A stretch of DNA of 64,000 nucleotides. It comes from an uncultured Prevotella sp. (lineage in GTDB: Bacteria; Bacteroidota; Bacteroidia; Bacteroidales; Bacteroidaceae). Below the pieces are notes generated by a model that saw only the letters and a list, made by a program, of their open reading frames with translations, was not told where the DNA came from and searched no databases. The position numbers were made by a program, and so were the translations under genes. Below, piece after piece: positions 39,073-49,373 of this stretch. Location of the stretch: contig CAMOVK010000001.1 of assembly GCA_946627325.1 (NCBI GenBank), positions 1 through 64,000 on the forward strand. Direction: 5' to 3'. The stretch's first letter is position 1. Every line of letters begins with the position of its first letter.

Positions 39073-40212
39073 TTATTCGTGGCAACAGGAGCAGTGGTGT
39101 CCGCTTTTTCCCTTACTTAGGTGCTTAACCAATGCATAGATGAGGAGTATTGTCAGAAATACGGTGCACGTCCACTGGAATGGTGTGCCGCTTGTTTGGC
39201 AGCAAGTGAGTTGTTCAAGCGACGCTGTGAACCATTCTCTCGGCAGCAATAGGTCGATTATCAGTCCTGCAACTACTGCTCCTGCTACTATTGATACGAT
39301 GTAACTGACGAGAGTCTTAGTTCCTAATCGATGACGTATGACGAGTATTGATGCCATGTTTGCTGCTGGACCTGCCATTAGGAGAACGAGACCAGCTCCT
39401 GGTGTCAGTCCCTTCATCATCAAAGCTACGGCTATAGGTATGCTTCCCGTCGCGCATACATACATTGGAACGCTTATTGCCAACACAAGTAGCATCGAAA
39501 GCAATGAGTTGTCCTTGAATGCCGCCATCCATTCGTTTGGCACAAATACTGTAATCAGCGCAGCAATGACGATGCCGATGACTAACCACTTACCTATGTC
39601 GTCAATCATATCAATGAAAGCATATTGTAGAGCCTCTTTCATTTTACCGATGAAACCGACGTTTTTTGTTGTTTTGTCATGATGACAACAGCAGGATTCT
39701 TCCTCTTTGGCATTGTCTTCGTGGTGACAGCAACACGTTTCTTCTTCATGACAATGGCACGAGTCGGAGCCACAACAGCACTCATCGGCACGTTTTTCAT
39801 CGGTTTCATCGGTGTTTTCTTTATCTATTACGTTGGTAATTGCTCCTCCGAAGAGTGCTGTCAGCAGTGCTACTACTGGTCGGATGATGGCAAATGGCAA
39901 CCCCATGAGGGAATAAGTCGCCACGATGGAATCGACTCCTGTCTGCGGTGTTGCTATCAGGAACGAGACTACTGCGCTCTTCGAGGCTCCTTCCTTTCGC
40001 AAAGACATCGCTGTGGGTATTACGCCACACGAACATAGCGGTAGTGGAATACCGAGCAGGGCAGCGTTTACAACTGAGCGGAAAGAGTGCTTTGATAGAT
40101 ATTTTTTATATAGATTGCTGGGCACGAACGCGTGCATCAGTCCGGCAATGAAAAATCCCAACAAGAGATATGGCGACATCTCGTTGACTAAATGTAGAAT
40201 TTCTGTAAGCAT
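39073..40212 (-). CDS. Permease, SO_0444-type metal (Cu/Zn) efflux transporter family, with Cys/His-rich loop
   Basis: GIPLPLCSCGVIPTAMSLRKEGASKSAVVSFLIATPQTGVDSI; central CCCGSDSCHCHEEETCCCHHEDNAKEEESCCCHHDK; C-terminal HHCSCCHE. Confidence 0.88.
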   Translation of the reverse strand: MLTEILHLVNEMSPYLLLGFFIAGLMHAFVPSNLYKKYLSKHSFRSVVNAALLGIPLPLCSCGVIPTAMSLRKEGASKSAVVSFLIATPQTGVDSIVATYSLMGLPFAIIRPVVALLTALFGGAITNVIDKENTDETDEKRADECCCGSDSCHCHEEETCCCHHEDNAKEEESCCCHHDKTTKNVGFIGKMKEALQYAFIDMIDDIGKWLVIGIVIAALITVFVPNEWMAAFKDNSLLSMLLVLAISVPMYVCATGSIPIAVALMMKGLTPGAGLVLLMAGPAANMASILVIRHRLGTKTLVSYIVSIVAGAVVAGLIIDLLLPREWFTASLEQLTCCQTSGTPFQWTCTVFLTILLIYALVKHLSKGKSGHHCSCCHE

Positions 40213-40213
40213 A

Positions 40214-40254
40214 ACCTTTGTGTTTTCGTTTTATTTGTTTGCGAAAACAAAGGT
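40214..40254 (-). promoter_or_regulatory. Inverted repeat overlapping TACCTTTG -7 element and leader of the metal permease
   Basis: ACCTTTGTGTTTTCG (40214-40228) / CGAAAACAAAGGT (40242-40254); -7 CAAAGGTA at 40248-40255. Confidence 0.55.
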
Positions 40255-40322
40255 AGGTATTGACCTTTTCACGTTAAAAGGTTTATTTCGAAAATGTGTG
40301 ATTTTTGCAATTCAGTCGCAAC

Positions 40323-41237
40323 TTAAACCAAGAGCCATGTCATATAGGCTGCAAACATGGCGAGTAGCAAGAAGCCTTCCCATCGCTCGACCTTCAATTT
40401 GGTGTAGGAGAAAGCCCATAGTAGTATTATCGACACGAACATTACTGCGAAATCTACTATCGTTATGCCAGATATTGCCATTGGTTTTACTATTCCTGTC
40501 AGTCCGAGAATGAGCAGAATGTTGAATATATTTGAGCCTAACACGTTTCCTATTGCTATTGCACTTTGTCCTTTTCTTGCTGCCACGACACTTGTTGCCA
40601 GTTCGGGCAGCGATGTTCCGCCAGCTACTATCGTGAGTCCTATTACAGCTTCGCTTACTCCAAGTGCTGCAGCCAGCTGTGTTGCGTTTTCGACGAACAC
40701 TCTACTTCCTACGATTAGTAGTGCCAGTCCGACTATTATCAGCAGTGTTGACTTTCCGAGCGACACGTGTTGTGTTGTCGATGGGCTGTCGTTTTTTGCC
40801 GATTTCACCGTCATATAGATAAATACTATGAAGGCTATAAAGAGTAGTAGTGCATCTATACGACTTATATTCTTGTCGGAACATATTATCGTCAGAAGCA
40901 ATGTTGTCGCGGCGGCTATTGGCAAATCACGTCGGGCAGTTATGCGGCTGATTGCTATTGGTGCTACTGCGGCAGCGGCACCTGCTATGAGAAGAGTGTT
41001 GAAGATATTGCTTCCTACTACGTTTCCTACTGCCATATCGGGTGTTCCTTTAATGGCTGCAACGAGACTAATAAAGAGTTCGGGGGCTGAAGTGCCTATT
41101 GCAACTACCGTAAGTCCTATCACTATCTCTGAAATCTGCATGCGCTTGGCAAGTCCTACGGCTCCTTCTGTCATGCGGTCGGCACCATAGAGAACTACTA
41201 CGATGCCTATTATTATAAGTAGAATGTTGATTATCAT
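40323..41237 (-). CDS. Calcium/sodium antiporter (CaCA, YrbG-like)
   Basis: Duplicated GTSAPELF / GGTSLPELATS and VGNVVGSNIFN / IGNVLGSNIFN motifs. Confidence 0.95.
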   Translation of the reverse strand: MIINILLIIIGIVVVLYGADRMTEGAVGLAKRMQISEIVIGLTVVAIGTSAPELFISLVAAIKGTPDMAVGNVVGSNIFNTLLIAGAAAAVAPIAISRITARRDLPIAAATTLLLTIICSDKNISRIDALLLFIAFIVFIYMTVKSAKNDSPSTTQHVSLGKSTLLIIVGLALLIVGSRVFVENATQLAAALGVSEAVIGLTIVAGGTSLPELATSVVAARKGQSAIAIGNVLGSNIFNILLILGLTGIVKPMAISGITIVDFAVMFVSIILLWAFSYTKLKVERWEGFLLLAMFAAYMTWLLV

Positions 41238-41243
41238 CTCTTA

Positions 41244-41288
41244 AAACAAAAAATCTTTACCTCGCGCAAAGGTAAAGATTTTTTGTTT
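41244..41288 (-). terminator. Hsp20 terminator hairpin containing a candidate -7 element (TACCTTTG) for the downstream antiporter
   Basis: 19-bp arms AAACAAAAAATCTTTACCT / AGGTAAAGATTTTTTGTTT; CAAAGGTA at 41267-41274. Confidence 0.75.
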
Positions 41289-41315
41289 TATGGCAATCTA
41301 TAAATCTGTAAAAAC

Positions 41316-41744
41316 TTATCCTACTGATATCTGTCGGGCAACTGTCACCTCCTCCTTGATTATTTTAGGCAATGTGACTGTAAGTACTCCGTCATCGACT
41401 TTTGCTTCTATCTTGTCTTTATCTACATCGTCGGGCAGTATAAGTGTCTGTGAATACTTCGAATAGGCAAATTCTCTGCGCAGGTAGCGAGCCTTCTGAT
41501 CCTCGTCCTTCACTTCGCGTTTGCTCTCCATTTTGATAGTAAGATTGCCTTCGTGGTTGATGTTTACGTCGAAATCTTCTTTCTTCATGCCTGGTGCAGC
41601 AAGCTCCACTCTATAGTTTTTTTCTGTCTCTATCACGTTGATGGCAGGTGCCGTAGCATTCGTACGGGGCATGAAATCTGTGTTGAAAAAGTCGTTGAAA
41701 ACTTCTGGCAGCCAGTTGCTGCGGTGCATTGTTGGGTACATCAT
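41316..41744 (-). CDS. Hsp20/alpha-crystallin family small heat-shock protein
   Basis: YRVELAAPGMKKEDFDVNINHEGNLTIKME...AKVDDGVLTVTLPK. Confidence 0.96.
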   Translation of the reverse strand: MMYPTMHRSNWLPEVFNDFFNTDFMPRTNATAPAINVIETEKNYRVELAAPGMKKEDFDVNINHEGNLTIKMESKREVKDEDQKARYLRREFAYSKYSQTLILPDDVDKDKIEAKVDDGVLTVTLPKIIKEEVTVARQISVG

Positions 41745-41880
41745 AGTTGTAATCTCCTATTTTTAATTGTTGTTTTTATGTTAGCTTTTTATGCGCTTCT
41801 ACTTTCACAAATCGCAATATCCATACCAACCAAAACAGTGTGTCATTTTGTCGCAAATCGATGACATTTTGTCTGAATTT

Positions 41881-41963
41881 GAAAAGATATGCTTTCCGCG
41901 TTGGAAAGATATGCTATCCAACTTGGAAAGGTATCCTTTCCGAGTCGAAAAGGCATGCTTTCC
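41881..41963. repeat. 22-bp-period palindromic array, copy 2 (4 units)
   Basis: gaaaagatatgctttcc (41881), ggaaagatatgctatcc (41903), ggaaaggtatcctttcc (41925), gaaaaggcatgctttcc (41947); exact 22-bp spacing. Confidence 0.93.
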
Positions 41964-42064
41964 ATTTTCTATTGAATAGATATATCTTTCAGAAAGTGTG
42001 ATGTCTGTTTTCTTAAAGAATGTTATTTTCGCCTGTAAGCCACTGATATTCCGCATAAAAGTCG

Positions 42065-42072
42065 TACATTTG
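42065..42072 (+). promoter_or_regulatory. -7 element TACATTTG upstream of TonB-dependent receptor
   Basis: Matches TAnnTTTG; 50 bp upstream of ATG 42122. Confidence 0.5.
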
Positions 42073-42121
42073 CGGGCTGTTTACAATTAGTTGAAAATAA
42101 AAACAAGAAATATATAGATAT

Positions 42122-44626
42122 ATGAAAACCAACCTTCTCGGCTTTTGTATTAAGTCGTTCGTTCTGGTATGTTTCGTCATTCAATCGTCAATGCTCCTTG
42201 CGCAAGGAACCGTTCGTGGCAAGGTACTCGACAAGTCGAACGACGAACTGATGCCTTATGTAAGTGTAGTAGTCAACAATAAATCAGATGGCAAGTTCAT
42301 TAAGGGTGCCATAACCGACGAAAGCGGGCAGTTCAGCATAGCCGACCTGCCACTCGGCAACTACCAACTCGTAGTAACATTCGTAGGATATAAAGACCTG
42401 AAGCGCGATTTCGCAATCACCGACGCACGCCGGACACAAAACTATGCAGCCCTGTATCTATCGGAAGACTCGAAACAATTAAGCGAAGTGACCGTAATGG
42501 GGCAACGCTCCGGAGTGAAACTCGAAGTTGACCGAAAATCGTTCGACGTAAGCCAAGACATCGCCAATGCAGGAGGAGCAGCCTCAGACGTGCTCGAAAA
42601 CATCCCATCGGTAGAAGTCGATAACGACGGAAACATCTCACTACGAGGGAACTCAAGCGTAGAAGTCTGGATAAACGGAAAAGCAAGCGGACTGACAAGC
42701 GACAACCGATCACAAATCCTACAGCAACTTCCAGCAGAAAGCATCGAAAGAATAGAAGTAATCGACAACCCATCTGCTAAATTTTCGGCTGAAGGCTCGG
42801 CAGGAATAATCAACATCGTGCTGAAAAAAGACCGCAAGGCGGGATACTACGGCTCAATTCAAGCAGGTGCTGACAACAGACACGGAGCAAACACCAGCGG
42901 CAACATAAACTACAACAGCCGACTAATCGACACATATTTTAATATAGGATTCAGACACCGAGACAGCAAACGAAACGGAAAAAGCTATCAAGAAACCTAC
43001 GCTAACGACCAATATCAACACTACCTCTCAAAAACACACGACAGAGGAAACAACCTGTTCACTCGCGCAGGCATCACACTCCACGCTACAGACAAGGATG
43101 ACTTCACACTCGCAGGAATGATGATGCACGGAAAAAGAAACGAATCGGGAGCAACACCATACCACTACGGAAACATCTCCACTGGCGAAGACTATATGCT
43201 CATGCATCGCTCAACACATTCGGGAGGACAAATGCACATGTATCACGGAGAAGCTGGATACAGACACGAGTTCAGCACCACACACTTCATCGACCTGCAA
43301 GTGGACTACAACAAATGGAAATCAGACAACAACAGCTACTACCAAGACTCAACAACCATAATAGGCAGAGAACAAAGAACATACTCCTACCAGTATCGAC
43401 CAATGCACATCAACAATCAATCGTGGGAAGTGAAACTCGACTACGAAAACGCATTCACACCAAAACTGAAACTACAAACAGGATATCAAGGCAAATTCTC
43501 GAAAGAGAACACACCGCAAGAATCGTTCATAGGCAACTTATATGACGGCACCGACGCTACAGAAGACACAGGATTCTACAACCGATTTATATACAAAATC
43601 GACACCCATGCAGCCTATGCAACCATAACAAGCAACTTCGGAAAGTTCGGACTGATGGCAGGATTACGAGGAGAATACTGGCGAGTAAACACAGAAAGCT
43701 ACTCATGGGAACAAGAACACGATGCATCGAAGAGAGAAAAACCATTCAAAAAAGACTACTTCGAACTATTCCCAAGCCTATTCCTGTCATACCAGATGAC
43801 ACCAACACAACAACTACAACTTAACTACACACGACGATTGAGAAGACCATGGGGAGGAGAACTCAACTCATTCCGCGACACAAGAGACGCATCAATGATA
43901 CAGTTTGGTAACCCACAACTTACACCGGAGTTCTCAAACTCATTCTCACTGAACTACCTTAAAACATGGACAGACCACTCACTGCTCGTCAGCGCATACT
44001 ATCGACCAACAACCGACGTTATACAACGCATCAAATGGCAAGCACAAGACGGAGTGATGTATCAAACTAACATGAACGTAGCAGAAAGCAACAGCTCGGG
44101 ATTAGAAATCGTTTTGAAAAACAAACTCTTCCGAATTATTAACCTGACAACAACAGCCAACGCATACTACTACCACCTCGACGGATTTACACACAACGTA
44201 GATGGATACATCGTAACAGGAGAAAGCGACCAAAACTTCACATGGAACGCAAGAATGCAAGCAAGCATAATGTTGCCTTACGACATCACAATGCAACTGA
44301 CAGGAAACTACAGAGCACGACAAGTAATCACTCAAGGATATAGAAAAGCTGGATACAGCGTAGATTTCGGCGTGAAAAAGAACTTCTTCAACAAGCAACT
44401 CACAGTCGCACTCAACAGCCGCGACATATTCAACACACGCAAATGGAGAAACGTTGTAGAAACTGCAGACTTCTTCCGCGAATCAGAATTCTGGCGTAAA
44501 GGAGGACGGATAAACCTCACACTAACATGGAATTTCGGAAACACAAAGAGCAAACGACCACAAAGAGATGAAAGTGGAGACGACGATATGAATGATGCAA
44601 GTGGATACGGAAGCATGGAACAATAA
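42122..44626 (+). CDS. TonB-dependent receptor with N-terminal carboxypeptidase-regulatory-like domain
   Basis: GTVRGKVLDKSNDELMPYVSVVV; LENIPSVEVDNDGNISLRGNSSVEVWING plug; beta-barrel repeats. Confidence 0.93.
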   Translation: MKTNLLGFCIKSFVLVCFVIQSSMLLAQGTVRGKVLDKSNDELMPYVSVVVNNKSDGKFIKGAITDESGQFSIADLPLGNYQLVVTFVGYKDLKRDFAITDARRTQNYAALYLSEDSKQLSEVTVMGQRSGVKLEVDRKSFDVSQDIANAGGAASDVLENIPSVEVDNDGNISLRGNSSVEVWINGKASGLTSDNRSQILQQLPAESIERIEVIDNPSAKFSAEGSAGIINIVLKKDRKAGYYGSIQAGADNRHGANTSGNINYNSRLIDTYFNIGFRHRDSKRNGKSYQETYANDQYQHYLSKTHDRGNNLFTRAGITLHATDKDDFTLAGMMMHGKRNESGATPYHYGNISTGEDYMLMHRSTHSGGQMHMYHGEAGYRHEFSTTHFIDLQVDYNKWKSDNNSYYQDSTTIIGREQRTYSYQYRPMHINNQSWEVKLDYENAFTPKLKLQTGYQGKFSKENTPQESFIGNLYDGTDATEDTGFYNRFIYKIDTHAAYATITSNFGKFGLMAGLRGEYWRVNTESYSWEQEHDASKREKPFKKDYFELFPSLFLSYQMTPTQQLQLNYTRRLRRPWGGELNSFRDTRDASMIQFGNPQLTPEFSNSFSLNYLKTWTDHSLLVSAYYRPTTDVIQRIKWQAQDGVMYQTNMNVAESNSSGLEIVLKNKLFRIINLTTTANAYYYHLDGFTHNVDGYIVTGESDQNFTWNARMQASIMLPYDITMQLTGNYRARQVITQGYRKAGYSVDFGVKKNFFNKQLTVALNSRDIFNTRKWRNVVETADFFRESEFWRKGGRINLTLTWNFGNTKSKRPQRDESGDDDMNDASGYGSMEQ

Positions 44627-44664
44627 TTGATATCAAGAACCTTAACAATTAAAATAACACAGAA

Positions 44665-45714
44665 ATGGCAATGAAACGACTGGGATTATTAATAGTTTTG
44701 GTAGCAGTAGCACTTGCAACAACAACAATTGCACAAGCAAAAGTAGTGAAAAACCAAAAGAGAATCATTGTCGCTTACGTCTGTTCATGGACCAATGAAC
44801 GACTGCCCGACCCATTTCTGATGACACATATCAACTATGCTTTTGGACATGTAAACGACTCTTTTGACGGAGTACGCATACAAAACGAACCATTTCTGCA
44901 TAGAGTAGTGGCTCTGAAACGACAGAATCCAAAACTCAAAATCATGCTATCCATAGGCGGATGGACATCAGGAAACTTCTCCGAAATGGCTGCCGACGAG
45001 AAAAAACGAAAAAAATTCGCACGCGATTGCGCTCGAATAGTAAAACAATACAACCTCGACGGAATAGATATCGACTGGGAATACCCAACCAGTAGCGAAG
45101 CTGGAATTTCATCATCACCCGATGATACCGACAATTTCACACTACTAATGAGAGATATTCGCAAAGCTATAGGAAAACGAAAACTACTTACCGCAGCAAC
45201 AATAGCCGATGCTCTCTACGTCGATTTCCCTGCTTGCATCAAGTATATGGACTTCGTCAACATAATGGCATACGATGTAGCCAATCCTCCAAAACATCAT
45301 ACCACACTCTATCGGTCGCCTCTTTCAGGCAGAATCACAGTAGAAGAGGCTGTTGATGCACATCTTAAAGCAGGCGTACCAGCAGAAAAACTAACTCTCG
45401 GAATGCCACTCTACGGACGGGGCGACCACTCAAACAAAGTACTTGATATGTATGTAAAAACCCGAAATACCGATGGACGATATTTCGAACGATGGGATGA
45501 CGTGGGCAAAGTTCCGTATCTCGTAGATGAAACAGACACTCTCGTTTGGGCTTTCGACAATATCGAGTCATACGAAGCGAAGTGTCGGCTAATCAAAGAG
45601 AAAGGACTTTTGGGAGGAATGTATTGGGAATGCACTGAGGATAACGACCAACTTGATGGTATGAGAACTATTCATCGAATGTTGATGACTGACCCCGAAG
45701 AAGACAAAAGATAA
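44665..45714 (+). CDS. Glycoside hydrolase family 18 (chitinase/ENGase-like)
   Basis: KIMLSIGGWTSG and LDGIDIDWEYP (DxxDxDxE) motifs; signal peptide. Confidence 0.95.
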   Translation: MAMKRLGLLIVLVAVALATTTIAQAKVVKNQKRIIVAYVCSWTNERLPDPFLMTHINYAFGHVNDSFDGVRIQNEPFLHRVVALKRQNPKLKIMLSIGGWTSGNFSEMAADEKKRKKFARDCARIVKQYNLDGIDIDWEYPTSSEAGISSSPDDTDNFTLLMRDIRKAIGKRKLLTAATIADALYVDFPACIKYMDFVNIMAYDVANPPKHHTTLYRSPLSGRITVEEAVDAHLKAGVPAEKLTLGMPLYGRGDHSNKVLDMYVKTRNTDGRYFERWDDVGKVPYLVDETDTLVWAFDNIESYEAKCRLIKEKGLLGGMYWECTEDNDQLDGMRTIHRMLMTDPEEDKR

Positions 45715-45772
45715 AAAACCAGCGATGAATCAACTATTGCCGCATGGTCAATCGGCATTATGCAGACCTTCA

Positions 45773-46477
45773 TTATTCATCAGTCATCAACTCGCGAACT
45801 ACTTCCCCAGCAATGACAAGACCACATGCTGATGGTACAAACGCTATACTTGCAGGAGTGGGATTATCTTCAAAAAAAGGCGATTTCATCGGGATTTCTT
45901 CACTAAAAACTACCTTTAGGTGGTTTATTCCTTCGCGTCGCAATTGCTTACGGATAACTTTTGCGAGTCGATCTATTTGTGTTTTCGAAATATCTGCTAC
46001 TCTAAAGCCTGCTGGGTTGAGTTTGTTTGCTGCTCCCATAGAACTTATTAGCCTTTGGTTTCGTTGATGGCAGCGACGCGCTATTTCGAGTTTTGCTTTT
46101 ACAGTATCGATGCAATCGACTACATAATCATATTGAAAAATATCGATTTCATCGGCATTTTCTGGCAGATAGAACATTCTTTTTGTTTCTACATGACAAT
46201 TTGGATTTATGTCGTGTATTCTTTCTGCAGCCACATCTACCTTATATCTGCCTATTGAAGAATGTAAGGCGATAATCTGTCGGTTAATGTTTGTAATGCT
46301 AACCTTATCGTTATCGACGAGACAAAGTGTTCCTACGGCGCTTCTTGCGAGTGCTTCTGCTACGTATCCCCCTACTCCTCCGACACCGAAAATTATTACT
46401 TTCGACTTCTGTAGTCGGTCGATAGCTTGTTTTCCGATGAGCATTTCGGTGCGTGTGAAGATATGTTCCTTTTCCAT
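45773..46477 (-). CDS. tcdA: tRNA threonylcarbamoyladenosine dehydratase (TcdA/ThiF-like)
   Basis: VIIFGVGGVGGYVAEALARSAVGTLCLVDNDKVSITNINRQIIAL; DYVVDCIDTVKAK. Confidence 0.93.
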   Translation of the reverse strand: MEKEHIFTRTEMLIGKQAIDRLQKSKVIIFGVGGVGGYVAEALARSAVGTLCLVDNDKVSITNINRQIIALHSSIGRYKVDVAAERIHDINPNCHVETKRMFYLPENADEIDIFQYDYVVDCIDTVKAKLEIARRCHQRNQRLISSMGAANKLNPAGFRVADISKTQIDRLAKVIRKQLRREGINHLKVVFSEEIPMKSPFFEDNPTPASIAFVPSACGLVIAGEVVRELMTDE

Positions 46478-46481
46478 TGTG

Positions 46482-47135
46482 TTAAAGTTCGAGTAGTCCG
46501 TCGCGCATTTTCACTGTTCTGTCGGTTGTTGCTGCGAGTTGTTCATCGTGTGTTACGATGACGAATGTCTGTCCCATTTCATCTCGAAGTTTGAAGAATA
46601 GTGAGTGTAGTTCTTCTTTATTTTGAGTGTCGAGGCTTCCTGATGGTTCGTCGGCGAGTATCACTGCGGGGTTATTTATCAGTGCTCTTGCCACTGCTAC
46701 TCGTTGTTTTTCTCCTCCTGAGAGTTCGTTTGGTTTATGGTTTGCTCTACTTTCGAGGTTCATAAACTTGAGTAGCTCGTTTGCTCTTTGTTTTGCTTCA
46801 GCCTTTGGTCGTTTTCCTATGAGTGCTGGCATCATGACGTTTTCTATTGCGGTGAATTCTGGCAATAGTTGATGGAATTGGAACACGAATCCGAGTCGGT
46901 TGTTTCTGAAGTCGGCGAGTTTGTTGCTTGTTAGTTGGCTGATGTCTGTTCCGTCAATGATGACTGTTCCTGTATCTGCTTTGTCGAGTGTTCCCATTAT
47001 TTGGAGTAGTGTTGTTTTTCCTGCTCCACTTGGTCCGACGATGCTCACTATTTCTCCTTTGTTTATTGTAAGGTTTATTCCTTTGAGGACTTTTAGTGTT
47101 CCGAATGATTTTGTTATGTTATTTAGTTCAATCAT
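46482..47135 (-). CDS. ABC transporter ATP-binding protein (LolD-like)
   Basis: [21 protein letters not shown] Walker [33 protein letters not shown]. Confidence 0.94.
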   Translation of the reverse strand: MIELNNITKSFGTLKVLKGINLTINKGEIVSIVGPSGAGKTTLLQIMGTLDKADTGTVIIDGTDISQLTSNKLADFRNNRLGFVFQFHQLLPEFTAIENVMMPALIGKRPKAEAKQRANELLKFMNLESRANHKPNELSGGEKQRVAVARALINNPAVILADEPSGSLDTQNKEELHSLFFKLRDEMGQTFVIVTHDEQLAATTDRTVKMRDGLLEL

Positions 47136-49278
47136 GTATCTTTTGTTTTATTTTTCTCATCCATTCTATTACCATTTGGTATGCGCTCATTTCTTCTTGG
47201 TGTCTTGACTCTGCGAAGGTCATTGCTTCCATTTGTTCTCCGTATTGGTCAGGAAAAACGATCATTATTGTTTTTCCGCTGAAATGTTGTTCTATTTCGT
47301 CTGGCAGTCTTTCGAGTGCTGTTTTATATGACACTGTTCCTTTTCTTGCTGCTACGACTACTAACATGTGGTCTTCTGCTATCGTTGCAGCCAGTCGTGG
47401 CAGTTCGTTCCAATGTGCCATGTATTCGTATTCTGCTCTTGCACTGTGGTGTCGGTTGTTGGTGTATTGTCTTATTAGTTCGAGTGATTCGTTTCTTCCG
47501 TGGAATACTATCCTGCAATCTGTGTTTTCTGCCAGTCGTGCCAATCGTTCCACCCATCTGTAGAATCCTGTTTCGTATTCGGCTCTTGATGGTACTACGA
47601 CTCTGATTAGTCGTAGTGTGTTGAGTGGTTGTTTTAGTCTGACGAATGTTATTTGTCTTGACAATCCGTTGTATAGACTTTGTGCAAATTCGCCCCAGAA
47701 CTTCGGAGATATATTTTTATGTATGTGCATTCCCATGATTATTTCCGAAGCATTGTATTCTTTGAATGCGTGTTTTATTCCGTTAGCGATATTTGCGGCT
47801 ACTCTCACTTGTGTTTGCATATTGATGTTTGCAGCTGCTGCTTTCTTGCGTAAGTTGTCGAGTAGTTGTCTGCCTTTTGCTTGATTGTCGATTCTTTTAT
47901 CGTCGTCGTAAACCACATTTACTGCCACGAGTTCTCGTCCGAGCTGTGGATTTCGTGTCATTGCTGCGAGAGATACGAGTCCTGTGGCTATGTCTTCGTA
48001 TTTCACTGGTAGCAGTATGCGTTCGTCGTCGCTTTCTTTGTCATTGTTACTGATATTGCCTCCTCCTTTGAGCAATATCTGTCGTGATGCATATTCTGTC
48101 ATCATTGAGCTGATTATGCAGGTGAATAGTATCATGGTTACTACTCCGTTGAGCATTGTATCATCGACGAGTGGTGTGCCGTCAGCATTGGTCAGTTTCA
48201 TTCCCACCATTGCCATTGCTATTGCTCCTGCTGCATGTGCCGATGTGAGTCCAAACATCATGTTGCCCGAGTATATTGGTAGGCGGAATATAAAGCATGT
48301 AACGTAGGCAGCTACGGCTTTGCCGAGTGTTCCGAATATCACTATCCATAGTACAATCCACATCGTTTCGGTGCTTTCGAAGAGCAATCTCACGTTTATC
48401 AACATTCCTACTCCTATCAGGAAATATGGTATAAACAGTGCGTTTCCTGTGAATTCGAGTCGGTTCATGAGTGCCGATAGTCGTGGTATGTATCGATTGA
48501 GTATCAGTCCGGTTAGGAATGCTCCGAGTATTCCTTCGAGTCCTACGGCTTCTGCCAGTGCTGCAGACAGGAAAAGCATCGCCAGCACGAATATGAACTG
48601 CATGATTGCGTCGGAATATCGGCGCAGGAACCATCGCGTCAGTCGTGGCATGAAGAATATAAGAGCGATATAGTAGGCTGATAGTTTCAATAGGAAAATC
48701 AGCCAAAAGACAATGCCGCTGGCGTTGCTGTCGTGCGTCCCTACCACTGCTGCCAGTATTACGAGCGCCGTAAACAGGGCTATCATCGACGATCCAACAC
48801 TCAGAGCGACGCTTCTTTCGCGTTGCAAACCATATCTGCCCACAACGGGATAGGCTATCAGAGTGTTCGCGCCCATGATGCTTCCAAGTATCAGCGAAGC
48901 CTGTCCCGAATAGCCGAGTAGCCATTCCGACACAGCATAGGTCATCAGAAATGGTATTCCAAAAGTAAGCAAGCCGAAGATAAAGAAGCGGACACTATTG
49001 CGCTTAACGCCCTGCATGTCCATTTCTAAACCTGCCAAGAACATGATATAGTAAAGTCCTACATTCCCGAAGAGTTCAAACGAGTCATCGCGCGAGAGTA
49101 TATTTAAGCCATACTGACCTACCAGCACTCCTGCAATGACCATACCTACAATGTGCGGAATACGTAGTTTGCCCATAACGATAGGAGCAAACAATATGAT
49201 GCAAAGCACTATGAAGAAAATAAGTGTAGGGTTTGAAATAGGAAGGGATATATGGAAAAAGTCGGACAACGTGCTCAT
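47128..49278 (-). CDS. Cation:proton antiporter (Kef/CPA2 type) with C-terminal cytoplasmic USP-like region
   Basis: [42 protein letters not shown]; many TM helices. Confidence 0.93.
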   Translation of the reverse strand: MSTLSDFFHISLPISNPTLIFFIVLCIILFAPIVMGKLRIPHIVGMVIAGVLVGQYGLNILSRDDSFELFGNVGLYYIMFLAGLEMDMQGVKRNSVRFFIFGLLTFGIPFLMTYAVSEWLLGYSGQASLILGSIMGANTLIAYPVVGRYGLQRERSVALSVGSSMIALFTALVILAAVVGTHDSNASGIVFWLIFLLKLSAYYIALIFFMPRLTRWFLRRYSDAIMQFIFVLAMLFLSAALAEAVGLEGILGAFLTGLILNRYIPRLSALMNRLEFTGNALFIPYFLIGVGMLINVRLLFESTETMWIVLWIVIFGTLGKAVAAYVTCFIFRLPIYSGNMMFGLTSAHAAGAIAMAMVGMKLTNADGTPLVDDTMLNGVVTMILFTCIISSMMTEYASRQILLKGGGNISNNDKESDDERILLPVKYEDIATGLVSLAAMTRNPQLGRELVAVNVVYDDDKRIDNQAKGRQLLDNLRKKAAAANINMQTQVRVAANIANGIKHAFKEYNASEIIMGMHIHKNISPKFWGEFAQSLYNGLSRQITFVRLKQPLNTLRLIRVVVPSRAEYETGFYRWVERLARLAENTDCRIVFHGRNESLELIRQYTNNRHHSARAEYEYMAHWNELPRLAATIAEDHMLVVVAARKGTVSYKTALERLPDEIEQHFSGKTIMIVFPDQYGEQMEAMTFAESRHQEEMSAYQMVIEWMRKIKQKIHD

Positions 49279-49373
49279 AGGACATCTTCTTTTCGTCTGC
49301 GAAAGTACGAAAAAAAATCGAGTTGCAAAACATATCAGACCATTATTCGTTGAACTTCATAACTAACCAATTT

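Noticed and set aside
48182-48925. 247-aa minus-strand alternate-frame ORF within the antiporter
   Set aside because: Overlaps the antiporter in a different frame; Arg/Thr-rich low-quality translation.
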